The notes below the pieces were generated by a model that saw only the letters and a program-made list of their open reading frames with translations, had not been told where the DNA came from and ran no database searches. Position numbers and translations under genes: made by a program. Shown piece by piece: positions 1 through 9,498 of a stretch of DNA of 64,000 nucleotides. Source of the stretch: Pelecanus crispus (lineage: Eukaryota > Chordata > Aves > Pelecaniformes > Pelecanidae); NCBI RefSeq assembly GCF_030463565.1, contig NC_134643.1:39408221-39472220 (forward strand), in the 5' to 3' direction. How positions within the stretch are numbered: position 1 is the first letter of the stretch; every line of letters begins with the position of its first letter.

Positions 1-184
1 TGTTCCCAGCAGCCTTCTTCCCTGGGTACAGCTCTGGAGTGTATAAGGAACGGGCTGTGTGTCAGATGAATTGTTCTGGCAGCAGCCGCCGCTCCCACCC
101 GGCCCCAGCCTTTCCTGATGGCTGCTTGGCTGCTCTCCCATCACATGAGGGTTACATGTCTGGGATGTGACAGGCAAATGACCC

Positions 185-620
185 CTGGGCAAAATGGCGG
201 CTGGGAGCAGCTGCCATTGCCGGAAGAGTTCGTCCAGCTTGCAGCCAGCTCTTCTCCCCGTTCCCAAGCCGTCCAGGGGAAGGGAGGTAGCGAGGCGCAG
301 GCTGAAGGATTTTGCCGCTGTGGTAGCAGCTTGCTCCCGGCGGCCCTGTTTGCTGGGGCAGCTCCGGAGCAGGGAGCCACTCACCTGTGCGGGCGCACAG
401 CAAAGCCCGCGCACTCACCTGTGCGGGCGTGCAGCAAAGCCCGCGCACTCACCTGTGCGGGCGCGCAGCAAAGCCCGCGCACTCACCTGTGCGGGCGTGC
501 AGCAAAGCCAGCGCTGCCAGGGAGCCTGGGCACAGCGCTCCTGCATGCTCCGGCTCGTGGAACCGGGGAGAGCCCGCTGCCCCTGCTGCCGCTGCGGTCA
601 GTGATGCAGCATGCCCAGCT
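185..620. other. CpG-rich patch in 5' flank
   Basis: This stretch is much richer in CG dinucleotides than the AT-rich DNA after 650, and it contains the 34-bp minisatellite at 379-514. Several overlapping open frames exist on both strands, but they are repetitive or composition-driven and resemble no known protein. It could be a small CpG island marking a distal promoter or enhancer of the downstream gene, or an unannotated non-coding transcript. There is no direct sign of splicing or transcription. Confidence 0.45.
379..514. repeat. 34-bp minisatellite, 4 copies
   Basis: Four tandem copies with a period of exactly 34 bp begin at 379, 413, 447 and 481. Each starts ACTCACCTGTGCGGGCG and continues with a CAGCAAAGC segment. 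Copies alternate slightly at one or two positions, and the last copy decays at its 3' end. Each unit carries one CACCTG E-box and several CpGs. The copies are nearly identical, so the array is probably young and likely to vary in copy number between individuals. Confidence 0.93.
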
Positions 621-3600
621 GGAAACCATAGGCATCTCTTGATCTGTGCAAAGTTTTGATTAGAAAGAGTACACGTAGTAACTCGCATATGCTGTGCCAC
701 TAGAAGGAGATGGGTGTAAGACACACAAGACCCAGATCTTCAGCTCCTGCAAACCGGCGTTACTTTACCGGCCAGTCTGCATCTTTCTGCTCCATACTGC
801 TTTCTTTTCCTTCCCCCAGGGTTCATTTTGTTGACAAATTTGTTTTGTTCTAGCCATTTGACGGTGGTTTTAAGGCTTCAGGAGGCAACAAAAGATCTTA
901 AGGATCTCAGTTTTAACGCACATTCACAAAATGTCCATTTATTTGAGCGAGAATGCTGATTTTAACACCTTTTGGAATATGTACTAAGAATTTACTGTAA
1001 TGTAAATAATTTACTACATACTTTGTGAAAGTAAGTATAGTGGAAAATTATATTTAGCCACTAATTTCTAAACTGAAACAGCAATATACTTCTCTGGTGT
1101 AATATATTTTCCAGTCATGTGCTGAAGAGAAACATTTTTTTCAGTTGAGCTCACTTAAAGTTCAAAAGATAAATATATCACAATGACAAATTGCAAAATG
1201 CTATTCATACATTTAGGTAAAAATCGTTCCCTCATTTGTTTGTATTTCACATAAACTGTATTACTGTTATTCCAAAGAAAATATAGTACAAAATAATTCT
1301 GATTAAAAATACAAGTATTGTTAATGGACCAAAGCAGAAATTTATCTTAGCTTGTGGGGAAAAAAATTATAGAAGCTAAGTATACTCTCTTTGGGTGAAA
1401 TTCATTCCAGCACAAAATGATATCCACTCAGCCCTCTGAACTGCCTAATCCCCAACTCAGGGCCCTGCGGGGTGGGACATGAGTGGAATTGTTGGTGCAG
1501 GGGTTTTTGCATCTGTTCTGTTCTGGGTGGCTGAGAACTCCTCCACATGGGAAAGTGGTCTGAATTTACATCACTGTCAGACTTTCTTAGGACTTGTCCA
1601 CAAGAAGAAGTTAAAGGAAATTTGGGAGCAAATTTGCCATGCGCTCATGACTCCGTACCCACAACTGTGAGGACACTCAGCCTGCTGTGAGTGTGAACTG
1701 GTTTATCTGATGTGCTGTGAGCTAAGTCACGCTTGCTGCGCACAAAATCTGTCCATGTAGGGAATGAACACACAGTAGATCGATGCTGTCCGTTTGCCAC
1801 TTGAATGCATCCTCTATGTGTGGAGTCACAGGCAAGAGTCAAAGGCGTCCATTGGGACAGGGCTGCTCATTTCATTTTGTCCTGGGAGTAGAGAGGCATT
1901 TCTCAGTTAAATCCTCATGAGCTCTATCCATACACTATGACACTGTAAGTAAAATTTTTTTGCTTACTTGGTTAAAGCTTATGATTTGTCAAATGAAGCA
2001 TCAAATCCTGATTTCTCCCTACATCGCTAACTTCCCCTACATGTGTACATTCTCTGCACGGTCTTTAGCAGGTAATGAGCTTTTTGTGTAATGAGTAAGG
2101 ACTTTCAGCTGCTGCCTTAGTTTCATCTCCACGTAGCTTACCATTGACTAACACGTTGTATGACTCAGGTCGAAGGATCTACATTTAGAACATCAGTAAA
2201 AACAAGGAAATGTGACAGCAATAAATCTGATCTTTAAACTTACATAACAACGAAAGGTGAATGAGTCATTTTATTGGTAGAATATATATAGTAGAGTAAC
2301 ATGTTGGGATCAGAAGTATTATTTACCACACATACAAGGTAATGCACTGGAGGTCTGTAATTTCACTGCTCACTATTTTTATCACTTTTATGTTATCAGT
2401 TCAGAAATCACTTATGGAATTAATATACCCTAATTTTCTCTTTCCAAACAATTATATGCACCCTGCCTCGCCTCCAACACATATGCATGTTCTCTCTCTC
2501 ACACACACGCACAAAGGATTCTGTAACAACAGGACCATTATAGAGAATGATCTAAAACATGTGGACTGCAGCCAATATTTAGATATGGTATAGTAAATTC
2601 TGGAAGGTATAAAAAGGAAATAACTGAACTCATTGCAGAGAAAAATGAGCCAGTCTTAAGTACTTTTAATCACAGAGTTTCATATAAAAACATATGCAAG
2701 ATACTGAGCCTAATATTGAGGGGGAAAGGGGCTAAGGGAGAGGAGAAATCCAGTTCCACTGGGATTTGGGATGGTAGTTTTTTAGCATTTTTATAAGAGC
2801 CTTTCAAGAGACTAATGAAAACCATTTAAGCAAATATAGAAATATGTTTACTAAGAGGCAGGCTCCTTCTGCGACAACCGAGACCTGAGAACTTCGTCAT
2901 GCATCCCCACAGCTCAGTCTGAGCTAAGGGGGTAGTCAATACGTTGCTTTTCCTTTCTTCCACAGATTGCTGTGGCACCTGCTTTGCAGGCAGCTCAGTT
3001 ACTCTGCCCACTCCCTCACTTTGTCCAAAGGGATCCCTGGGAGAGAGAAACAGCCGCCGCAGCAGTATGAGAGATGAACAAGAGTGAGCCAGTTCCTTTC
3101 CCCTTTCTCAAAATACCCAGCTGGATCCAAGTTTCTGCCAATGCCAAGTTTTTGCTCAACATTCCAGCACCCTGAGCCGAGCTCTACAGCTCACCTCCAC
3201 AGCTGGGAGGCTGTGGACAGCATGTCCTCTGTGTCTGCCCCTTTGCCATTTCCCTGGGCAGGTATGTTGAGCCTCTGTAGATATTTATAGGCATATGCAG
3301 TTGCCCATCAGTCTGCATATAGCTATGTTCTGTATTTGCATAAAATGCCATGCATGAATTGAAACCTGGCTGTCATTAATCAAGGGCTTTAGCGAGCTTG
3401 AGTTTTTCACTGAGGTTTCTGCTGAGCCTGGGCTTCAGCATTTTCACACTTGCAAACTGCGCTGAAAAAAACCCCGACTGCCGGCATCTGTCTCATAAAT
3501 AGCTGTTCAGAAGTATAACAAATGCAAAACAACACTTCCTTGTTTTAGTTAGTGTTGGACGTGGATGTGGGAGAAGGATAGAGAGAAGTTTTTTAGAAGT

Positions 3601-4253
3601 ATCAGTCTTACTCAGCAGGGGGTGAAACACCCATTTCACCAGACTGTTTCACAACTGCTTCCTAAAGCACATGGAAACAAGTGGGACTGATTCTTCCAAC
3701 TCTGCTCATTTGAAATAGAAATTTACTCCATCAGAAATCAGCTTGAGTCTTCATGGTGCTGCTCTGCATAAATAAGGCTTCACTTGTTGGCATTAAAAAA
3801 AGCAAAACTGCTGGTGAACAAGAATCTCCAGCCATAAACTAAAGAACTAGATCTGCATTAAGAAATTAAAACCAAAAACAAATGACAAATTTTCCACGAG
3901 TGAAAGGGCAACTTTTGTTTTGAATTAATGAAGGTATGAATCAATGAAAAGACACTACCAGCCAATTGGCTCTTCCTCCACACATCTTCTAGTCCAGAGC
4001 TAGTGAGAACTAACGAGCAGAGGCAGTCCTATGGAGGTGACAGGAACACCAGTTTGCTGAGATGAAGTCTACTGAGTATTTCATACAGAAATACAAAAAG
4101 AACCTTCTGGACTGGAAGGACTGCAAGAAAAATCTCATTATGAAGGGTGACAGCCTAGGTGCATAGCTGTTGAGGTGCAGCGGAAGCGTGTTTTGGCCCA
4201 TAAGGTGGCTACGTTGCATTTTTAGCCTGTTTTTAGGTTGGAGAATTGTTACC
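621..4253. other. Intergenic 5' flank, no gene seen
   Basis: This is AT-rich non-coding DNA. Open frames are under 90 codons and look like chance. A block at about 3,280-3,560 is rich in homeodomain and octamer-like words (TTTGCATA, ATTAATCA), which would fit a conserved upstream enhancer, but conservation cannot be tested here. Short (CA)n runs occur near 2,500. No RNA gene or promoter was recognised. Confidence 0.6.
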
Positions 4254-4499
4254 AAAATAATCCCACATGGGCTGATTCCACTGCAGCTGCACCAGGGTTA
4301 GCAACAATGGGAGCCTTAGTATAGACAGCTTTCGGCTCCAGCAGCCGTTTTCAGCACTGTATCAGTTAACCCTGCTCTGAGGAGGGTTAATTGACACAGT
4401 GCTGCAAATGGCTGACGAGATGAAAACTCATATATTATGACTCCCAACATCCCTAACAATTGTGCAGCTGCATTCATATTAGCAATGGTGGGAATTTGG
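4254..4499. mobile_element. Palindromic (foldback) MITE-like element
   Basis: The two halves are imperfect reverse complements around a centre near 4,377. The inner arms are TTAACCCT at 4,366-4,373 and AGGGTTAA at 4,383-4,390. The middle arms pair around CAGCACTGT on the left with ACAGTGCTG on the right. The outer arms are TGCAGCTGCAC at 4,282-4,292 and GTGCAGCTGCA at 4,462-4,472. The full-length foldback of about 246 bp with almost no loop is typical of a non-autonomous DNA transposon remnant, probably hAT-like and old, given the many mismatches between arms. Family and target-site duplication could not be assigned. Confidence 0.75.
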
Positions 4500-7400
4500 A
4501 GGAGGGAAGAAAATTCCCCAGTGCAGAGAAGGCCTGAGAGTGAGCCTTAATGTTCTTTTCTGGGTCTTGTTTGTCAGTCGCAGTCATGCTTCCCTAAAGC
4601 ATTCTCCCAGCCATCTGCAGATTGCTGATTATGAAGCAGCAGCCGCTGTTGGTTCCACCAGTTGGATGAAAAGAAATGAGTGGAAGAGTGGCAATTCACC
4701 CTGGCCCATCTGATAGGTGCACTCAGGGTTCCTGTGCCTGCTCTTCTCCTTCTCTCTCTTGTGTCCCCAGAGACCAGAGGGAATCCATTCAAAAGAACCG
4801 GGGAAAACAAAAGTTAACTTTTCCCACAAATATAGACAATATTGCAAAATGTACTTCTCCTGGGAGGATTGGTTTTCTAGAAACAGCGTATCAGGATTCC
4901 CAGCTCCTTGAGTACCCATTGTAGCCTTTGACTACGTAAATATCTTTGGCTGCTCCGGTTGGCCACAAAAATAAAATACCCAACCAATATACGAGCCTTA
5001 CAGACAGGGTAGCCTCTAGCACTGGTAAGCTAAGACTGTTCCTCTACGGAGCAATCTGAGGCAGTGCAGAGCTGTGAGCTCCTTCAAGAACTGAGGAAAC
5101 GGGCAGAAAAATTCTCAAGTTTACCATCTGCTCTCCCTTCCCTGGCCAGAGACCTCTTTCAAAGTCAAACCATTGCTGCACCCCCTGAGCTAGGGCCTTA
5201 AACTTGCCTTATCACTACCCCTTCCGAGTAGCTTGCACTCCATGAGAACTAGGGTGGAGAAAACCGGACCCCCCCGAGCAGAACGGAGGGGAGCCCTGAC
5301 TCTTCGCACTGTTACATACGTGGTGAGCAGGCACTGTTCAGTTGGTGACACGCTTCCTGTCACGCAGGCTGCATCGCAGACCCTCAGGCAAATGTGGCAG
5401 CTTGGAAAAAAACAAATGTTCTCTCCTCATGTAACGCACTGCCAGTTGAGAGCATCTGAGCTCCCAGACGTCCGCAGGTGGGGAATTAGTTATAGTTAAT
5501 GTATGGGTTATGTTAGGTTGCTATCTATAGGTGACATCTCCCTGTGACGGTGCACAGCACGAGCCTGTTGTGGTTCTTCTGCACGCACAGGCTTTTGAGA
5601 AAGGAGGTACATGAAGAAGTGAGCAAGAGAAGGGGGGTCCTTGTTGCTACTTATAATCTCCAAGGCCTATTTAACCCGTCGGCTTCTGTCTTTCTAAAAG
5701 ATACTTTGCTGCATCCTGAAGTTCTATGTTCTGATGCAAAATATTTTTGCTGCTGTTAGACCGCACAATTTAAAAAGATCCCCTCTGGGAACAGAGGCCA
5801 ATTAACCCTCTACAAGCCATCACAGTGACTATAGAGCAACAAATGGCCTCTTTATCAGTGTTCCGGATTAGGTAGCAAAATCTCCATCTTATTTTTCATT
5901 CCCTTCTTCTTAATCTTGTAGGAAGTTCCTCTAATTTCTTTGGAAATTTCCTGAGTTTGTACACTCACGGAGAGTGGAAACCAGGCCTTATTTTATGTTT
6001 ATAAATTTCCCACCCTATTATGAATGCTTCTAGAAAAAAAAAAAAAAAAAGCACTGGCAATTAATACTTCTGTTGATAGACCAAAGCTTAAATCTCAGAC
6101 CAAAGCTGGTGGAAAATAGGTCTTCTCTACTCCAGTAACTTTTCAGTATTCTCTTCAATGAATGATACAGTTATATTCACTGGTGTTTGCACTGGATGCA
6201 GCAATAATCCATACTGTCAGAGGATGGATTGGAACAGTGGAAGGAACACTTGCCACATCTCTTTTGGGAAGGAATCTGGAACAAAACCAAGAGCTGTTTC
6301 TGGCTTCTCAGCTTCCACCAGCCACTTGAGGAAGCTGGGCTTTCTGGGTTCTGGATGTCACGTTGCTTACCTGTGTTAAGGTACTCTGCATATAAATGAT
6401 GCAAGAACAAGTTTTTGGATCAGTCTAGACAGGTTTGTATCCCCAGAGCTGCCATCAGAAATATACTGGTTTATAATCTAAGATCTTTTGGTTAAGGAGG
6501 GAATCAAGACAGTTTCAAATAAATGAAAGACCCGTAGTTGTTTAGGTCTCTGATGCTAATTCTTGTTATGATAGTGAATCTGTAGGCAGACATCCCTAGA
6601 AAGACCCAAACTCTGTTGTGCTGGGCACAGTGCAAGCGCCAAGACCTTTCTTGTCTGGAACAGCTTTCAAACAGTGAGTTCAGGAATGCTGCTCCCCTGT
6701 GAAGATTATTTGCTTATGGCTGTATGCAAAAAATCTTGGGACTATGGTATTGTTACTAGAACTATGCAAGGGAAGACTCATGGAACTATTAATAGCCCAT
6801 ACAAGATGAATCTGTGGAGACGGCAATTTTGGAGCTACAGGCTTTTAGCAATTGTGTGTACCACTTCCTTCCAGAGAAATGGATACATGAATATGCTTCA
6901 AAGAGATCAATGGATGTTGTAAAAGTTATTTGCTGCTATGCTTTAAACTACAGACTTTACAATCTCCGCTTGGAATCCTGATCTCATACAGCAGCTTAAT
7001 CTTTTGATGTACAGAATGGATGTAGGGCCCTGTGGATTTCTTCATGGTGTGATGGGAACCGAATATTTTACAAAGTATAGTTGGGACCACAAGACTTTTC
7101 TGATAGCCATGCGGTTTAACAGGTGGACTGTGTCCATCTTCCATCGCTGGTTGCTTTTGGGGATGGGAGGGAAGCAGGCCTTGGGAGGCTTGTCATTGGA
7201 TTAAGAACACGTTGGGAATATTTTCAGCCTTAAGAAGTGTTCTAGGATTACTCTTTCTTTAGCCCATCTGTCTGCAGTGTACTTTTCCTATTCGACAGAA
7301 AATAACTCAGCTGTCTCCTCAGCACGCTCCGTGCTCGCCAATGGTTGCATATGTTTGATCAGAGTAACTTTTTGCCTGATTATGTTTATTTATCTATAGA

Positions 7401-7549
7401 CAGCTAAGAATTTTAAGGTATCAAGAGAACCGACGTCCTTAGATAGCCAGTTCAAGAAGTGTCGCAGCAGCATCTCTGCCCTCTTCAGCGTTACATACGA
7501 TAATGCAACTTTTTATTTCCTTTAAGGGCTCTCTTGTGTTTGTCCACCC
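4500..7549. other. Intergenic 5' flank, no gene seen
   Basis: No coding exon, RNA gene or clear repeat family was recognised. An A17 homopolymer lies at 6,034-6,050. Small open frames are scattered and unconvincing. CpG content rises sharply toward 7,550, where the HMGA2 CpG island begins. The neighbouring gene on this side in mammals, MSRB3, is not visible. Confidence 0.6.
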
Positions 7550-8480
7550 CCGAGCAGGGGAGGAAGGATGTGAGGGGACGGTGATAGGGGTGGCTCCCTC
7601 TCAGCCAAAGTCCAAGACCTTGAGGGAGGTGTGGGACTGGGGGAAGATGCCAAAGCCGCACACGGAGCCCAGGTGCGAGCGTTTCCTTTGGGGGCCGCAC
7701 AGGCATCGGGGGCCCCCCCCGGCCACTGTGGCGACCCCCGTGTGCCACGGCGAAGGGGCGCCGGACCATGCTGCGGGCGGGAGAGGACCAAACACCATCG
7801 GAGGGAGGAGGCCGCGGGGGACACCCCGCTTTTAAGGAGTTCGGGGGGAGCTGGAAGCCCGCAGCCCAGCCGTGCCGACGGGCAGGACGTCGGGGCAGGG
7901 CTCTTCACAAGAGCCCAGTCCCCGTGCCCGCCACCGTCGCGGCAGGAAAGCTCCGACCCGCCGCCGGGTTACACCACCCGCACCTTACCGGGGCGGCCGC
8001 CGTCCCCGGCGCCGCCCGCCGCAATGGCAGCGGCCTCCCCGCCGCCGCCGCCGCCGCCGGCCCAGCGGCCGCGCTCCCGGCGTTCGCCCGCGGCCGGAGG
8101 GCGGGTGGCGCCCGGCGGGACCGGCCCAGGGGCGGCCCCGGCCCCGGCCCGGCCCCGGCCCGGCCCGGCCGCCTTTGTTCCGCTCGCCGGCGGGGCGCCC
8201 ACGTGCAGCGGCGGCGGCGGCCCCGCGCCCGCGCAGGCCGCGCGCAGCCGGCCGCGGGAGGCGCGTGGGGGCGGCCGGCCCTCCCTCCGCACCGGCGCTG
8301 CGCGGGGGCGGCCGGGGGTGGGGGGGGGGGGGAGCGGGCCGGGGCGGCCGGGACCCCGGCCTGGCCCTTTAAACCTGCCGCGGCGGCGGGGCCGGGCCGG
8401 TGCGGGACACGTGAGGCGGCCGCGGCGTGCTCTGCCGCCGCTGCCCCGGCTGCCGTACTGCTCATGTTTTATCTGGCCGG
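7550..8480 (+). promoter_or_regulatory. HMGA2: HMGA2 CpG-island promoter
   Basis: This is very GC- and CpG-rich DNA directly upstream of the recognisable HMGA2 5'UTR. Many GGGGCGG/CCCCGCCC GC boxes are present, as expected for Sp-family binding. Two CACGTG E-boxes lie at 8,200-8,205 and 8,408-8,413. A TTTAAA at 8,368-8,373 is the only TATA-like word near the likely start site. Long open frames on both strands here are products of stop-poor GC-rich sequence. The mammalian HMGA2 promoter is known to depend on an Sp1-bound polypyrimidine/polypurine tract, and comparable tracts follow immediately here. The exact transcription start is inferred and not visible. Confidence 0.8.
8304..8352 (+). promoter_or_regulatory. 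G-quadruplex-forming G-run cluster
   Basis: Consecutive G runs (G5, G5, a run of more than ten G, G3, G4, G3) with short loops fit the G-quadruplex pattern many times over on the plus, non-template strand just upstream of the likely start site. A C-rich stretch at 8,130-8,172 gives a comparable motif on the minus strand. Structure formation is inferred from the motif only. Confidence 0.7.
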
Positions 8481-9387
8481 CCGCCAGCCCCCGATCGCTG
8501 GGTTTTTCGGTTTTTCGCTCTGCCTCCTCCTCCTTTTTTTTTTTTTTTTTTTTTTTTCCACAGCCCCCTCCTGTTTTTTCCACCCACGGGTAAAGGTGGT
8601 TTTTCCTTTCTTTTCCTTTTTTTTTTTTTTTTGTGTGTGTGTGTTTTTTGTTTTTTTTTTTTAAACCCCTCATCCTAGTTTAGTCCGTGGGCAGGACTCG
8701 CATGATAATATTTCCAGTCCCAGCAGCTCGCATCACAGACACGAACCCGGGACCGCCCCCCTCCCCCCCGTTTTTTTTTTTTCCCCCTTCCCAATCTCCC
8801 AAATCGTTTTCTTATTATTATTTTTTAAATGATCGCTCTTTTTGCCCGCTGCTCCCGCTGCTGCCGAAATCCCCGTCTTCCCAGGGTGCATGCTTCTGGC
8901 AAGATTGTGCAGTGTTCTCAGTCCATTTTCAGTGTGTCTTATCTTAATTTGTCCTGATCCGATCTAAGCGCGATAGCCACCACTTGCTTTCAATTTGTAG
9001 GATTTTTTCCCCTTCTCGGTTTGCTCCGACTACCCTCGGAGTATTTCCCTCTCTCCTTGCATTTCCAGGGTTGCAATTTACTCTGCCTTTTCTTCTTCTC
9101 CCTTTTTTTTTTTTTTTTACCTCCCCTCTTTTGAATTGCTTCATGTTACTAACCATTCCTAAATTGTAAGAGAGATTCATTCCCCCTCCTCTTCCACCAC
9201 CACCAGCACCACTACCACCATCACCTCCTCCTCCTCCTCCTCCCCTTCTCTTCTCCTTTTTGGCAGCACCAGGACGTCCGGTGTGGTGGTGGCAGCGAGC
9301 AGCAAAAGCAGCAAGAGCTCGTTTTGATTCCCCCCCTTCCAAGGTGCTTTGGAGAGACTGGTTTAAGGCTGAGCAGCAGAAGTCACG
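8481..9387 (+). other. HMGA2: HMGA2 exon 1, 5'UTR (5' end uncertain)
   Basis: This pyrimidine-rich leader precedes the HMGA2 start codon. The block at about 9,217-9,300 has CTC triplet repeats, then CTTCTC, CTTTTTGGCAGC, GGACGTCCGGTGT and GGTGGCAGC. It matches the distal 5'UTR of human HMGA2 as I remember it, in the same order and about the same distance from the ATG, which anchors this as exon 1. The T24 run at 8,534-8,557 and further T/C tracts up to 9,240 correspond to the CT-rich leader of mammals. ATGs with short frames occur at 8,702-8,947, 8,829-8,957, 8,890-8,967 and 9,143-9,169, so the leader would carry several upstream ORFs if transcription begins upstream of them. The 5' boundary given is a guess. 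Confidence 0.7.
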
Positions 9388-9498
9388 ATGAGTGCACAAG
9401 GTGAGGGACCCGGTCAGCCTTCCACTGCTGCCCAGGAGCAACCTGCAACCGCAGAGCCTCAGAAGAGAGGACGAGGCAGACCCAGGAAGCAACCACAA
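9388..9498 (+). CDS. HMGA2: HMGA2 coding exon 1 (residues 1-37, AT-hook 1)
   Basis: HMGA2 is a small nuclear chromatin protein that binds the minor groove of AT-rich DNA and bends it. It controls growth and stem-cell programmes, and loss in mouse gives the pygmy phenotype. This exon encodes 37 residues starting [16 protein letters not shown] and ending [10 protein letters not shown]. The length equals human exon 1 coding sequence, with substitutions mainly in the loose N-terminal segment. AT-hook 1 has its RGRPRK core at residues 29-34. The start is set by homology. The exon ends in phase 0 at CAA before the donor GTCAGT, a weaker than consensus site (pyrimidine at +3, A at -1). A stronger AAG/GTGAGG word lies inside the exon at 9,401. 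The gene continues to exon 2 at 12,208, and the protein here is incomplete. Confidence 0.96.

Noticed and set aside
7631..8673. Long open frames on both strands (up to 320 codons) in the CpG island
   Set aside because: They are Pro/Ala/Gly/Arg-rich translations of GC-rich DNA plus poly-Phe from T runs, overlap each other in several frames on both strands, and coincide with the HMGA2 promoter and 5'UTR.
8944..9498. 184-codon minus-strand frame over exon 1
   Set aside because: It is the antisense of the HMGA2 5'UTR and exon 1. Gly/Lys-rich stretches come from the complement of the CTC and T repeats, and no family resemblance was seen.
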